64,000 nucleotides of DNA from Kuschelorhynchus macadamiae (GCA_030620095.1 JAUTXW010004705.1:461001-525000); one strand, 5' to 3'. Positions 34,015 to 45,609 are shown, counted from the stretch's first letter. Notes: generated from the sequence alone by a model not told the origin. Program-made: numbers and translations.

Positions 34015-34290
34015 GGACAAACAGGCAGAACGTTAAAAAAAAAAAGAATTAATGTACATAAATTGAGTTACAGAAAGCATAAAAATAAATCCAAGTACTC
34101 TAAACATTTAATTCAGGAAAACCATACTTTCCATGAGAACTTTGAAATTTTACATGAAGAACAAAATAGTAAAAACTTAATTCACAAGAAAGTAAGGAAA
34201 TAAACAAACATAAAAATAACAACACGTTATTAAATAATCAATTGGACCTAAATAGTTCCCCACTGTTAAAACTTTATTAGGCTGTAACAG
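34005..34290 (+). pseudogene. Penelope-like GIY-YIG fragment, right inverted copy
   Basis: Reads IIGQTGRTLKKKRINVHKLS, then KYSKHLIQENHTFHENFEIL and HEEQNSKNLIHKK. The YIGQTGR motif is followed by the usual HL...NH....N.EILH wording of PLE-type GIY-YIG domains. The GIY half is missing: both inverted copies start at the same residue beside the (TA)n tract. Downstream at 34382-34408 is a hammerhead-like core. Confidence 0.75.
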
Positions 34291-35007
34291 ATAATTCTGA
34301 ACATTTTATCTGTATAACTAGGATTCAGGTATTTAATACCTATAATTTGTGTTACACTTTTATTTAAGATCTAATTCTAATCTAATGAAGCCATAGTGTT
34401 GGCGAAACAATTGCCATGGGTTTAATTTTTTTGCAAAAAAAATTAAGTGGAAATTTTAGACAAGTGTTACGTTTATTTAGTAAAGATATATCAGTTCACA
34501 AAAAGGAGCAAATTGAATTTTTACTAACCAGCCCAAATGGAACATACCAGCTAATTAGCTGTTCCGGCTAAATCTTATAGGTCGGAATTGTTAATAAAAA
34601 AAATCATCAAAATCGGAAGTGTTCTTGAGGATTAAGAAATTTTGACGATTTTACCCCTTCATTGACTCGTCTATAAGTACGGCGAACTTTTTGAAAAGGT
34701 TATCAAACTTTTTAGAGAGCACAATATATTTATTCTGTTGGTAGACGAGAAATGAGCACACAGAAATTCAAAAAATGAGTATATTTTAAATTTATGCAGC
34801 CATTGCAAACAATGAGTGATTGAATTAAAAAAACAAACATTTTTAAAAGAATAATTCATAGATATGTATTAGTAAAAATTATTGTCCCAACTAAATATGA
34901 ATAATTTTTTAAAAGGAATTTTTGCAAAATTGCAATTTTTTTTGGAGAAAACAGAAAAAAGAAAAGTTATTTCCAAAAATTGAGAAACTTGTTTTTAGGT
35001 TTAAGTT
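34291..35007. other. no gene recognised
   Basis: PLE 3' non-coding sequence (with CTAATGA-AGCC...GGC-GAAAC at 34382-34408), then AT-rich sequence. Confidence 0.4.
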
Positions 35008-35019
35008 ATCCTCTCGGAG

Positions 35020-35342
35020 TAAGACAGCCGGTGGCCGAGAGCGTAAAGCTTTGGATTGACACCGGAGTTGGTCTGGGGGCTTGGGTTCGAATCCTAGGTG
35101 GGTGCACGACTTTTCAAGTCTGCAGGCGATGTTAGTGGTTAAAAAGTCCAACAAGGGAAGAGTGTAAAAATAATTTTACTTCCCATAGTTTGGGGGTAAA
35201 TTCACACTTCCCGCCATCACATACCCTCTGTAGGGCCCGGCTGGTCTGAACACCACGCAGACGTTTCCCCTTTCCTTTCCGCGCGCCCTTTACCGGGCAG
35301 TCAAGGCTTGATCACCACTTAGTCCCCCCATCTACTACCACA
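35020..35342 (+). mobile_element. tRNA-derived SINE, 323 bp
   Basis: The head contains an RNA polymerase III promoter: an A-box-like GGTGGCCGAGAGCG (35030-35043) and a perfect B box GGTTCGAATCC (35084-35094), spaced as in a tRNA with a long variable arm (Ser/Leu type). The GC-rich body follows. Near-identical flanks ATCCTCTCGGAG (35008-35019) and ATCCTTTCGGAG (35343-35354) look like a 12-bp target-site duplication (11/12). SINEs are moved by a partner LINE; which one is not clear here. Confidence 0.82.
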
Positions 35343-35769
35343 ATCCTTTCGGAGAATACATTAGAAGAAATTTTGCAACATCTTTGTAGAAATCTGGAAG
35401 TCATGAATATAGGAGAAAAAATCATGCTTTTGTGATTCGGGTGGGAATTTCTCGAATAACATTTTCTAGGCCTTAATTTTAATTATTAAAATTAAGGCCT
35501 AATATAATTAATTTAATAAATTCTGTAATTCTAAAAGAGAACGTTAATATTGGAACGGTGTGGATGTTTATAGCCTTGGTAAGGTATTATTATTATTCTT
35601 ATTTTTTAAAACTTTATTTTCATAGTGTGTAAAAAATTAATTATGACATTTATTATTTTAATCCATAAAAACATGGTTTTATTCTAGGAAATGGAAATTT
35701 ACGGAATATTTCAACAGTTTATTAAGACGCTATTTTGAATTGAAATATATTAAAACAGGTTCTTAATAA

Positions 35770-36651
35770 ACATCAATATTTCTACCAAATATACACAGAT
35801 GGCTCAAAAAACAATGATGGGGTTGGATGTGCCTTTTCAATTCCAGAACGTAATATAATTCAAAAATTTCGATGTAATCATGTTGCATCAGTATTTACTG
35901 CTGAAGCATTGGCAATATTAAAAGCCCTAGAATTTGTAGAAAATGATAACACCTTAGCAAATGCTATTATACTGTCAGACTCACAATCAGTGCTCTTATC
36001 ACTGCATAACAACAGCAATTGCACACATCCATATATAGCTAATGTATTAAATATATTGTCTAAGTAACAGTCAAAAAGTGTTAGCATCGTGTTTGTATGG
36101 GTAAAAGGCCATTCGGGCTTAATAGGTAACGAACAAGTAGACCTAGCAACAAAAGAAGTTACATTATTAGGAACACCTTTCTATAGCATACCATACACAG
36201 ACGCTATCAGTGCTAACAAGAAAATCGCTCTAGTAGAATGGAAACAATATTATCGAAATTATGCTGGTAATCGCCCAACATTTTATAGTTCAATTCACCC
36301 CGAAGTAAATAAAAGTCCCCTCATTCATAGGGAGAAAATATCTAAAAAGGTATTTATATCATACTTTAGATTTATGGTTGGCCATGGGGCTGTAAAAATA
36401 TTTTTAGCATTAAAGCAAACTTATCCAATAGCCCTTTATGTTCATGTGATAAAAATTCTCTGGATGATTTAAATCATAGACTTTTTAATTGCGGTCACAA
36501 TCAATCCGCAATATCGTATTTAAGCTTGGAACTAGGCAAATTAGGTCTAATTCCGATGAATCATCATACGCTTATGAGCCATATTTTATCCGAAACAAGT
36601 ATTGAAAAAATATTTATTAAATTTCTAAAAGCCTGCAAAATTAGAATTTAA
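35770..36651 (+). pseudogene. non-LTR retrotransposon RNase H, 3' end of ORF2
   Basis: Plus strand FYQIYTDGSKNNDGVGCAFS (first Asp), ASVFTAEALAILKALEFV (Glu) and AIILSDSQSVLLSLHNN (second Asp) make an RNase H domain. A stop at 36065 follows, then VFVWVKGHSGLIGNEQVDLA with the final catalytic His/Asp region. A tail to the TAA at 36649 reads IEKIFIKFLKACKIRI. An A-rich tract at about 36926-36945 would be the 3' end. The RT part is absent (5' truncation). Confidence 0.82.
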
Positions 36652-36949
36652 GGTTAGGATATTGGTTTAGATAGAATGATTGCCTCCTTTGTATTGAACC
36701 TTTTGTTACCTCCATGTTTATCCGGGTCCACCTGTATTTGTGTCTGTACATAAAATAAAACGTCCTGAACTGACCCCAGGGCGAGAAGCGTGTAAACCTG
36801 TTAAACATCCCTCGTGTGAATGTTAAAAAGTTTGAGTGTTGTTTAGGTACTTTTATCGTTATTGTATATACTTAATAACATTAACTTGATTTTTGTGGCT
36901 AAATGGGAAATATCCTAAGGCCAAAAAACTAAATAAAAAAAAAAATTGT

Positions 36950-38284
36950 TTCGCGATATAGTATTCTCACTTTTTTTTTCAAATTATCCCCGTTTTGCAT
37001 TTATTTTCTGTGCAAAATTTCAAGTCAATTGGATGATAGTGAATTTTCACTATCTTGATTTTTGACCAAAATTTGAAGTCTTTGAGCTCTGCCGACCCTA
37101 ACACGCAAAGAGATGCAAAATCTCGGAGGGTGATTTTTTTCAAGATTACAAGGGAAGAAACAAATATTTGTTAATAACTTTTGTGTTTCTTTCATTTTCA
37201 CGACAACTGAAACTGAAAATGACCACAACGGTAATCGTATACCACGTATATAATTTATGTTAATCACAAAACCAACAAACATTTTTCTCGTTTGGCTTGG
37301 CTAATGAATTGTACGCGGCGGCTATTATTTCGGTTACAAAATCATTGCTAATAATGCCAGAACAAATAAACAAACCGATAATTTATTCATCGATTCCATT
37401 TATCTATCAGCTTTATTGTATTTTTTGGGAGTTTTAGCATAATTGATGTGTAAATGATGTTTCGGTTTGAAGTATAAAGTTTCATAAATCTTTTCAAACT
37501 CACCCATCCCATAATCGTATATCGTGAAAGACGAAATCTTTTAGAGGGAAGTGAAAAATGATTTACTATTATCATATGGTCTATTGTAGCTAGACGCTAC
37601 GAGTAGGTATCCGAAATGACGTGCTTTATCATCTTATAATAATCTACTATTTATGGATAAAATATTTATGTATTATAAATAACTTTGTGGTAAAAATTCA
37701 GAAAAATACATATAATATTTTAACAGTGAAGTACATGTAAATCATAATAATAAAATTGCGTGTCAACGTTTTCCTGAGTTTAATAACACTGGTTTACAAC
37801 TTTTTCTGCTGTCTACCACAACTTTAACTTCTTCATTTATGTTAACCCCAATTAGGTCTAAACTAAATAATGATCATTTTCCTGAACGGCCATCGGTGTT
37901 ACCAGTTAATTAAGTTTTTGGTAGCAGTAGGCTGTGATTTATTTTTAAAACGTTGGCTGCTTTAAAAATTATCGGTAGTGTTATTTAAATTATCATAGTT
38001 CTCGTATTTATGTCATTTTATGTATACGACCTTGTCTATCAATAAGAAAATGCCGAAATGTATGCTATTCAGAACTATTTAGAGCTAATATATCTCTGAA
38101 ATTGTTAGAGACTTATGAAATCTTTCAGTTCTTCAATAACCAATCTATGAAACATATGGTATATTCTTCATTTTCGGACGTATAAATATATAGCTTGTCC
38201 ACAAACGAAATTCTGTTGGATATGTTTTAAGTAATTGGCGCGTAAATGATATGGTCATAAAAGCTTCTATTACTAAATTAAAAG
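36950..38284. other. no gene recognised
   Basis: Sequence at 37080-37130 resembles the Tc1/mariner-like repeat near 3460-3540. The rest is AT-rich without motifs. Confidence 0.35.
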
Positions 38285-38462
38285 GCCTTGGATAACAAAT
38301 GACTCGAATGTGTATGGTAAGGAGGTGGTGACGACAGCTTAATCAAGGTAGGAAAAAAGTGCACGATGAAGAACGATATGGGAGGCTATCGCTAATTACT
38401 GAGAATTTGGTGCAATAAACGAATGAGAAAATTCGAGAACAAAAGGTTTACGATTTCAGACA

Positions 38463-38920
38463 GAGAGAACCTTAATAAATAATCACACTCACAAATCCTA
38501 AAACAATGACTTACAAATAGAATAAACCACACTAAAGCACAACAAAACAAACACCTACTTATACATATTTGATTGACACTAAAATGAGGGTAAATCTCAC
38601 GTGAATAAACAAAATATAATATTAAAAAATATTCATGTCTTTAGCTGGGATCGATCTCGAACCGTCTCAGTGAGAGGCCGAAGTAAGTATCTCGCTTAGC
38701 TCCCAACTAGAGACATGAATCTTTTTAATTACTTTTTTAATATTTTATTTTGTTTATTTACGTGAGACTTAACCTCATTTAATCAAATATATATAAGGCG
38801 TTGTTTGTTTTGTTGTGCTTTAGTGTGTTTTATTCTATTTGTAAGTTATTGTTCTAGGATTTGTGAGTGTCATTATTTACTAAGGTTCTCTTTCTTGTTT
38901 GTAGGTCTGATGATGCTCGA
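38463..38920. mobile_element. foldback element with tRNA-like centre
   Basis: The left arm from GAGAACCTTA (38467) and the right arm ending TAAGGTTCTC (about 38891) are inverted copies over roughly 180-190 bp ('cacaaatcct.aaacaat.acttacaaatagaata', 'cactaaagcacaacaaaacaaac'). The loop at 38640-38712 is not AT-rich and looks like a tRNA on the minus strand. It interrupts a mariner transposase, so it inserted after that copy. No protein encoded. Confidence 0.7.
38644..38707 (-). other. tRNA-like sequence inside the foldback
   Basis: On the minus strand GTTGGGA at the 5' side and TCCCAGC at the 3' side can form a 7-bp acceptor stem (one G-U pair). An A-box-like GAGCTAAGCGAGA follows the 5' side, and a B-box-like GGTTCGAGATC (38663-38653) sits where the T arm should be. 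The 64-nt length and irregular arms argue against a working tRNA; it is more like a fossil or a Pol III promoter of the element. Confidence 0.5.
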
Positions 38921-39500
38921 AAATTATAATTTACTGTTGTACTATGTTTGTTATTAAAACTAGGTCTCTTTGAGAAATATGGACAATTTCTTCGATCTTT
39001 ATTGCATGACATTTTTACAGAGGAATTTGCATTATTGCAAATTATGCGTAAGATGGGTACCGAAAATGTTTACTGAAGAACACAAGGTAAAGCGACAATA
39101 TCATTTTTGGAGTGTTACAATGAAGCTGGTGTCGAATTCTTGGTCCACGACTGGTAATGAAACTTGGATTGCTCATGTCACACCAGAGAGTAAGCAATAA
39201 TCATTGACGGCATAGCAAGCACAGTAAACGCAGCTGTAAAGTCTACGAAAAGCCATACAAAATAAGTGGCCAGGTCATCTTCCTTCAGGAATTGTTTTGA
39301 TGCATGAGCAATGCACGACCTTATGCTGCCGGTTCCACACAACAACTTTTGAAGAAACTTAAATTGGAATTTGCTATCTCTTTCTCCACTTAAAACGATT
39401 TTTAGCAGGCCATCGATGCAATACCAATGATGACGTAAAAAGAGTGGTTACGGACTGGATTAACGCGTTTCTAGATAGTGAAATATGAAAGCTTGTGATA

Positions 39501-40624
39501 TAAACAATATGTAATGAAAAATGTTTTGGAGTTTTTCTGACCAATTAGAACGTAGTTTGTGGATTTGCCTGGTAAAATATATTATTTTAGATGGGACAGG
39601 TACATGGGTTCCGATTTTCGATACTTTTGCGAAGTATCTGGGTTATTTGGAAATAGACAGGGTTGCTATTTCTGCAATACTGGTTTTACTTATCGAAAAA
39701 CATCACAACAATTTATTAATAATATTATTAATTAGTAGAAAATAACTATTTATCATTAAATTTCTTCGACTTTCTAGTCTGTTTCTTACAAGTTGTTTTG
39801 AAACGTCTGTCTGATGCTCCAATAACAGGCTGATAAGATTTCAGAAGCCTGACTTCGCACTGGATATTTTACAGCGTTTTATACCTTGTGCAGTCCTTTA
39901 CAGTGCACGTCCCTGGTTGCAAGCTTACATTAAAGTTGCACATATTACATTATGCACTTAACTATTTATTTAATCTAAAAGTCCTGGCTTACATCAACAG
40001 AAAATACCAACTCGTTACAAAATCGAGGCAATTTTCTGCCGGCGATCCCGCAAAAACATGCGACGATCGACTTAAACAAATAAATTAAGTAATTAGTAAA
40101 GAATTTCAATTTGTTATTTATACCGATCCACGTAGGGAGCAAATTGCTCCAAGTCTATGTTTACGTAAACGATCTGTTTTAGTCCTAATTTAAATAGTGG
40201 CTCTATACTGTAATTATTGGGCATTTTTCAAAAACGCGTTCGTTATTTATGGCTAGCTGTACTTTATATGCTATGCCAGGTGTTTCTGTGGGATGGGGCA
40301 CCTGCATAACTTTATGTTTGAAGGTAAAATTTTGGTTAAGGATCAAAAATTCTATTTTAACCGGTAGTGACGCCTTTTTTAGATTTTTCAACCAAATTAT
40401 CCACCATTTTTTATTGCAATGAAAGAAAAAATGATGATCCAAAGATGACGTTATTTCCAGCTAAGTCGCATATGATAAGAACGTTGCTCTATAATCCAAA
40501 ATTAGGTTCTCAGAGACATGAAACACTACACAATTAGAAATAGTAAAATGTATGGAATTGAAAGCGGAAGGCTATAATTAAGCTAAAAATACGATTATTC
40601 ACTTTTTTATTCACTTTTTGCAAA
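39501..40624. other. no gene recognised
   Basis: Several chance frames (39521-39745, 40203-40442) without motifs. Confidence 0.35.
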
Positions 40625-40801
40625 AATAATAATAATAACACATTTATATCTCACTTACATGAAATACAAAATAATAATTATAGGTAAATTTAGTTTTACA
40701 AAAATGTTAAAGTAGAGAGGAAATTAATAAAAGTAAATTAATTACTAATTTTAATAAATGGAAGTAATGGATCTTAATTAGGAACAGTATTAAAACTATA
40801 A

Positions 40802-42160
40802 CTAACCCAATCCAGAAAGAATCTGACCTAAAGAATCATTGAAGATATCCTTATCATTACAATGTATATTAAAAAGATTACATATATAATATACGGGAGA
40901 TCTTAGTAACATGTTTGATCTTGGACGAGTACAGTAGAATGTTAAACTATTTCTTGCGTTTAACCTAGGTACAATGAGGCGAATCTGATTAAAAAGGTAT
41001 ATACATTCTATTTCGTTGTTCAACAATTTATATAAAAAGAAGATAGCCAACATACGTCTTCTTCTCTCTCTAGTGATATAATTTGAAATCTATTAAGTAA
41101 CACATCATGATCCGCACTCCTTTCTGGATAAACACCATCACACTTGTACGATATGTATTTGAGTAACCTACGTTGGACAGATTCAAGAGCGTTAATGTCA
41201 ATTTGATATATTGGATGCCAGATCAGTGATCCGTATTCCAATTTAGACCCCACAACGCTAAAGTAGAGTAATTTAATTGTGTTTGGATCTTGAAAAGATT
41301 TACAGTTACGAAAGATAAACTCTAAAGATTTAGATACTGATGAAATTATATTTTTCATGTGTGTCTTAAACTCAAAATTTTGATCAAATGTAATTCCAAG
41401 ATCTTTCATTTCACTACATCTCAATAGACTAAAACAATCAATCTGATAATCAAACATAGTAAATACTTCTTTACGGCAGTAAGTAACTATGTAACATTTC
41501 GAAATATTTAAGTATAGTTTATTGGTACTAAACCAGTTGTTGAATAAATTTATTTGCTCTTGGAGGTCTTGACAATCCTGCAAGGTATTTATGCTCTTGT
41601 AAATTTTATAGTCATCCGCAAAGACAAGTTTATCAGTGTTGAGTATTTTGGCCAGATCGTTAATAAAAAGAAGGAAGAATAGTGGTCCTAAATTGGATCC
41701 CTGGAGGACCTCCGAAGTGTCTGTATAGGTATTTGATTTAAAACCCTCAATTTCGACAAACTGTAGCCGCCCATTTAAGTAAGATCTAAATAAAGCTGTG
41801 AGGATAGTATGGAAACCCATAAGTTCTAGTTTGAACAAAAAAATGTTTTGATCAAGTCGATCAAAAGCCTTCTGGAAATCCATATAGGCTACATCAACCT
41901 AACCCAATTGGTCCAACACTGCACTCATGAATTCAGATAAATAGCAAAGATTTGTATTGCACGACCGATTTTGCATAAAGCCATGTTGGCTTAAGGCTAT
42001 AATTTGAGAAGTTACATAATATAGAAATAGGTCTATAGTTACGCAGCTTACATGGATCGTTCTTTTTGAATATGGGAGATACACGCGCTATTTTCCAGCA
42101 TTCGGGAAATATACCTGTTTTAATAGATTTATTAAATATGAATGTCAGCGGCTTAACCAA
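40802..42160 (-). pseudogene. non-LTR ORF2, reverse transcriptase half
   Basis: Reads FNKSIKTGIFPECWKIARVS, PIFKKNDPCKLRNYRPISIL, then after a frame change MDFQKAFDRLDQNIFLFKLE, LQGSNLGPLFFLLFINDLAK and VFADDYKIYK, the catalytic FADD box. It then gives KDLGITFDQNFEFKTHMKNI and GSKLEYGSLIWHPIYQ..ALESVQRRLL, and after a last shift near 41040 a short C-terminus ending at 40802. The core DFQKAFD and FADD motifs are intact; no RNase H follows, as in CR1/Jockey-type elements. Confidence 0.88.
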
Positions 42161-42279
42161 AGGGTATATGCAATCTTTGACAACGAAGCTAGGAATCGAA
42201 TCAACACCTGACGTTAATTTATTTTTTAGTTTTTTAGATGCTAAGATGATGTATGACTCCTGAATTAAGTTGATACTAA

Positions 42280-42310
42280 CTTATTACTGAGTGTGATACT
42301 CAGTAATAAG
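42280..42310. other. perfect 13-bp hairpin
   Basis: CTTATTACTGAGT, loop GTGAT, ACTCAGTAATAAG. Inside the ORF2 region between the endonuclease and RT pieces. Probably a local inverted duplication rather than a terminator. Confidence 0.7.
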
Positions 42311-42315
42311 CTAAT

Positions 42316-43740
42316 TCATTTCAATATTATCATTACTTTGAGCCACTTATACACCTTGAAAAAAATAGCAAATGCCTGAACAATATCAGCTGGTGAAGAA
42401 AACTCGTTGTTACCATCTCTTACCACGCCAGGTATTCTAGAATGACCTTTTTTTGGATTGTATAAAGGACCAAAATTGAGAATTATCATTCTGAATGTTG
42501 CTTTCAATTTTTTGAACATAGTTGCTATATGCCAGTGTGATTTCAGCTTTGAGAGTAGTCCTTGAATTTTTAAATATAGTGTAGAAGTAGCCATTATGAG
42601 TATAAAGGACCAAAATTGAGAATTATCATTCTGAATGTTGCTTTCAATTTTTTGAACATAGTTGCTATATGCCAGTGTGATTTCAGCTTTGAGAGTAGTC
42701 CTTGAATTTTTAAATATAGTGTAGAAGTAGCCATTATGTTTCTTAAAATTTTTATAAGCTAGTTCTTTTCTTTTGATCAATACAATTATTTTAGGTGTGT
42801 ACCACTGAGGATACCTCCTTTTTCTGTCTTTTTTATAGGGTACAGCTAGAGCAAATATATTATTTAAAGCATTATACAATTCATTACAGGATCCATCAAC
42901 AGACTCCGAGTTATAAACCACATCTGAGAAGTCAGCTTTGAAGATTGATTCATAGAGCACTGGGAAGTTTGCTTTTCTAAAATTAAATAACTGCTTACCA
43001 TTTTTACATACCTGAAATTGCTCGTAATGTGATGCTTTGCAATTTATAACAACTCTTAGAGGGGGATAGTGTTTATCAATTTTGGACAAGGCAGTCTCAT
43101 CAATAGTAACAGAGCACGATGTGTTGGACAAAACTAAATCAAGAAGTCTATTGTTTTCGTTCTCGACATTGTTATACTGTTTTAGGTTTAGCATTTCTAT
43201 AAAGTTCATAACAGAAACATTTTTACGGACATTAACTGCCTGATAAGTACAGCATTTTAGCGCATTAAAGTCACCTAACAAAATAACATTTTTATTGTAA
43301 ATGCTTGAATGCAATGCCAAAGCTTCCAATAACTGTTCGTAATATTCAATCTGAATAGAGGTAGATAAGTATATCACAATTACTGTTAAAAAGAAATAAC
43401 CTATTTTTAATCTACAACCTACAATATCAACTAAAGGGAATTGTTCACATAAATTAGAAAAATCTATAGGAACTGGATTGAGATCGTGTTTAATAGCGAG
43501 AAGCGCGCCACCACCCGTAGAGGCATCGCAGGCCAATAAGCCTATAATAAGCGAAAGACTAAATAGCACTCAGGAAAAAGTTCGGAATTAGAGACTTCAC
43601 CCTGTAACCAAGTTTCAGTTAACCCTATTAATCCATAAGAACTTGTAGAAACTGAGTTATAAAATTCTTCAATTTTCGTATTTAATCCTGGAGAGTTTTG
43701 ATAGTAAAAAGGAATATTATTCAATTCATAAGAGGGTGAC
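42316..43740 (-). pseudogene. non-LTR ORF2, endonuclease half
   Basis: The first piece reads NSVSTSSYGLIGLTETWLQG (TETWL box of apurinic-like endonucleases). After a break near 43560 comes DASTGGGALLAIKHDL, VILLGDFNALKC (GDFN box), DLVLSNTSC and KIDKHYPPLRVVI (late Ser/Asp-His region, here 'DKHYPP'). A linker with YPQWYTPKIIVLIKRKELAY and SPADIVQAFAIFF precedes the RT. The endonuclease makes the target nick for reverse transcription. A 140-bp tandem duplication lies within this frame. Confidence 0.88.
42461..42740. repeat. 140-bp tandem duplication in ORF2
   Basis: 42461-42598 is repeated identically at 42601-42738 (both begin TATAAAGGACCAAAATTGAG). The unit of 140 bp shifts the frame by two. 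A run of seven A's downstream supplies the compensating base, so the ORF stays open. Confidence 0.93.
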
Positions 43741-43868
43741 TTTATTAGTTTAAATTTAAATTGACTATTTTGGGCATTCCTTGTATGTATTTAATTTTAA
43801 TATTAGATTCTCCATTGCTTTGCCGCTGACTGAAATCTGCCTTAACTTTTTAGCATTTCTAATAACCT

Positions 43869-44297
43869 TTAAAACATCCGCCATGTTTGAAAAATTACTT
43901 TAATTGGCCTGGGACGCTTCCTATCATGTGAGAAAGAGCCTAACCTATGAGAGAAAATAGTATCTGTTGGAATATCGGTAGCGAAATTATTTAATCTATC
44001 GATCACTTCCCGCTTTTCCTTGTGTATCCTTGGATCCTTTTCCATGTTCGGTGGTTGTTCTTTTACATTGTAGATTATAATATTTTTCTTCCGAATAATG
44101 CGTTCGTTCATTTCAGATATGATTTCTTCAAACTGTAGTGGCGGCAGGCTGGCATTAGTACTACGGTTCCCTGAACTAATCTCCTGCACTTGAGATTCAA
44201 GAAGAGCTATTCTGTTCATTAGCTTCTCAATTTCAGACTTAAGAAAAATCCGACAAAATCGTTTGTTTATACAAAGCGTCCGGAATTTCGCAGCCAT
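43869..44297 (-). pseudogene. non-LTR ORF1, RNA-binding protein
   Basis: The start is placed at the ATG at 44297 (MAAKFRTLCIN). A short heptad-like segment IEKLMNRIALLESQVQEISS suggests a coiled coil. Then follow IIRKKNIIIYNVKEQ and SHRLGSFSHDRKRPRPIKVI, matching the RRM-like part of ORF1 proteins that coat non-LTR RNA (N.II.N..E, RLG......RPRPI.V.F). It stops at 43869, about 130 bp before the endonuclease starts, and probably lost its C-terminus. Confidence 0.75.
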
Positions 44298-44799
44298 ATT
44301 GGCTGAAATGAAATAATAAAAAATAATAAAAATAGTTCCTATGAACATGGGTATGGAAACTTTCTTCGTTTTCAAAATAGAGGGTGTTAAAATTTTAAAT
44401 ATTTTTTAGTTTTTTTGATGTGCCTCGTACATCCCTAGAAATATTACATTCAAATTGGGCACACGATAAACCGTAATTAACGTCTATAATAAATTTTAAA
44501 ACATTATACAGGATGCAACTTTTTTTGGGGCCACGACCCCTTTGACTGTCTCAAAAAATTTGTTGAAGCGACGCTGACTTTGTATTGTTATCTGCTTTCC
44601 TGTATTATTTTACTACTGTCCATGTATTTAGAAACATTTGTCTACTAGAGGGAGGCGAGAATGGAACTCTATCGGTTGGAAAATAACCTATTAATTGGTT
44701 GAAGTGGTAATCCAGGATCGAAGAGTGTAGTCGGATGGCGAGGTGTCTTTCCTTCGTAATGGGTTGGTCTGGTTTACTCACTTGGCTTTCTCCCCATTG

Positions 44800-45430
44800 T
44801 CTTTCAGGCAGAAATATTCGTTATCGCTGCATCAGGAGTACCTCAAGGAAGTCACTTGGGGTCGCCCCTATCCATTATTAATATTAATAACATTTGTTTA
44901 AATATTCTCAGTACTTATTCTATGCAGACGACCTATAGATTTTTGGAGAAATACGCACAAATGATGATTGTCTGCTTTTTCACTCGGATTTCATCAGATT
45001 TGAAGATTTTTGTAAAACTAGCAATCTTTTATTAACACTGATAAATGTTTTGTAATAACTTTGACCAGAAATCGCTCTAAATTCCTATAAAACTATCATA
45101 ATACTTAATCGGAAGGACAGTGCTAAGGACCTTGGGATTATTTTTGAGCATGAAGTTTCATTATTGGGTTTTGAAAACAGATGCAATGCAAGAACTATTC
45201 ATACGTTTCCATCACTTTACTATGACTATACTTTCAGTAGATTAAACTTTACCTCATCAGTATGGCACCCAAAATATAATATTTATAAAACTCTCGCATC
45301 GGTTCAAAATACATTTTTGAAAAGTATGGCTTTTCATAATAATATACGCTCCAATAATTATAATATTTTGCGCTCTAGCTTCTGTGTTTTGTCCCCTGAA
45401 GATAGCACAAACAAATAGCTTATTAAAATC
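44800..45430 (+). pseudogene. non-LTR reverse transcriptase fragment
   Basis: Plus strand ASGVPQGSHLGSPLSIININ, a decayed YADDL..FGEIRTND box, TRNRSK, KDLGIIFEHEVSLLGF, then LNFTSSVWHPKYNIYKTLAS and VQNTFLK. This is RT motifs B, C and the following thumb in the right order but in changing frames. Opposite strand to the element just before it, so a separate insertion. Confidence 0.75.
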
Positions 45431-45609
45431 TCCTATGTCAAGAATGTGTAAATTCGCTTGGATACTTCATTGGGATTTGTTTCTTGGTTGTATCCCAAAA
45501 AGAAAGAAACAAAGTATTACTTCAATGTGCGCGGAAAATAGAATGAGGGCTTATGTAAATCACCGCATCTAGATTTGTTCAGGCAGCCTTAAAGGCACTT
45601 TAGTGTTCT

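Larger units (their letters stand above)
38285..39500 (+). pseudogene. mariner transposase split by a foldback insertion
   Basis: The left part (38340-38460) reads LNQGRKKVHDEERYGRLSLI and NEKIREQK, the helix-turn-helix of mariner transposases. After the insert the catalytic part appears: KLCVRWVPKMFTEEHKVK, then TGNETWIAHVTPESKQ (first Asp replaced by Asn, 'GDETW' to 'GNETW'), then a much decayed VLMHEQ..., AGHRCNTNDDVKRVVTDWIN. Many frame changes; long dead. Confidence 0.8.
40625..44400 (-). mobile_element. nearly full-length non-LTR retrotransposon (Jockey/CR1-like)
   Basis: Minus-strand order ORF1 (44297-43869), apurinic endonuclease (43740-42316), reverse transcriptase (42160-40802), then a 3' tail ending near an (AAT)n run at 40628-40638. 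About 3.7 kb. Several frameshifts, an internal 140-bp tandem duplication and a frame break between endonuclease and RT make it inactive. The 5' end is placed by the start of homology to ORF1 only. Confidence 0.8.

Noticed and set aside
33928..34020. N-terminal (IY)n part of a frame starting at 33928
   Set aside because: Translation of the transposon end and the (TA)n tract; only the part from about 34011 is PLE-derived.
38644..38707. Functional tRNA gene
   Set aside because: Only 64 nt, with no clear anticodon arm and an imperfect B box; kept as tRNA-like only.
43869..44375. ORF1 start at 44375
   Set aside because: The extra N-terminal residues are hydrophobic and unlike ORF1 proteins; the ATG at 44297 fits better.
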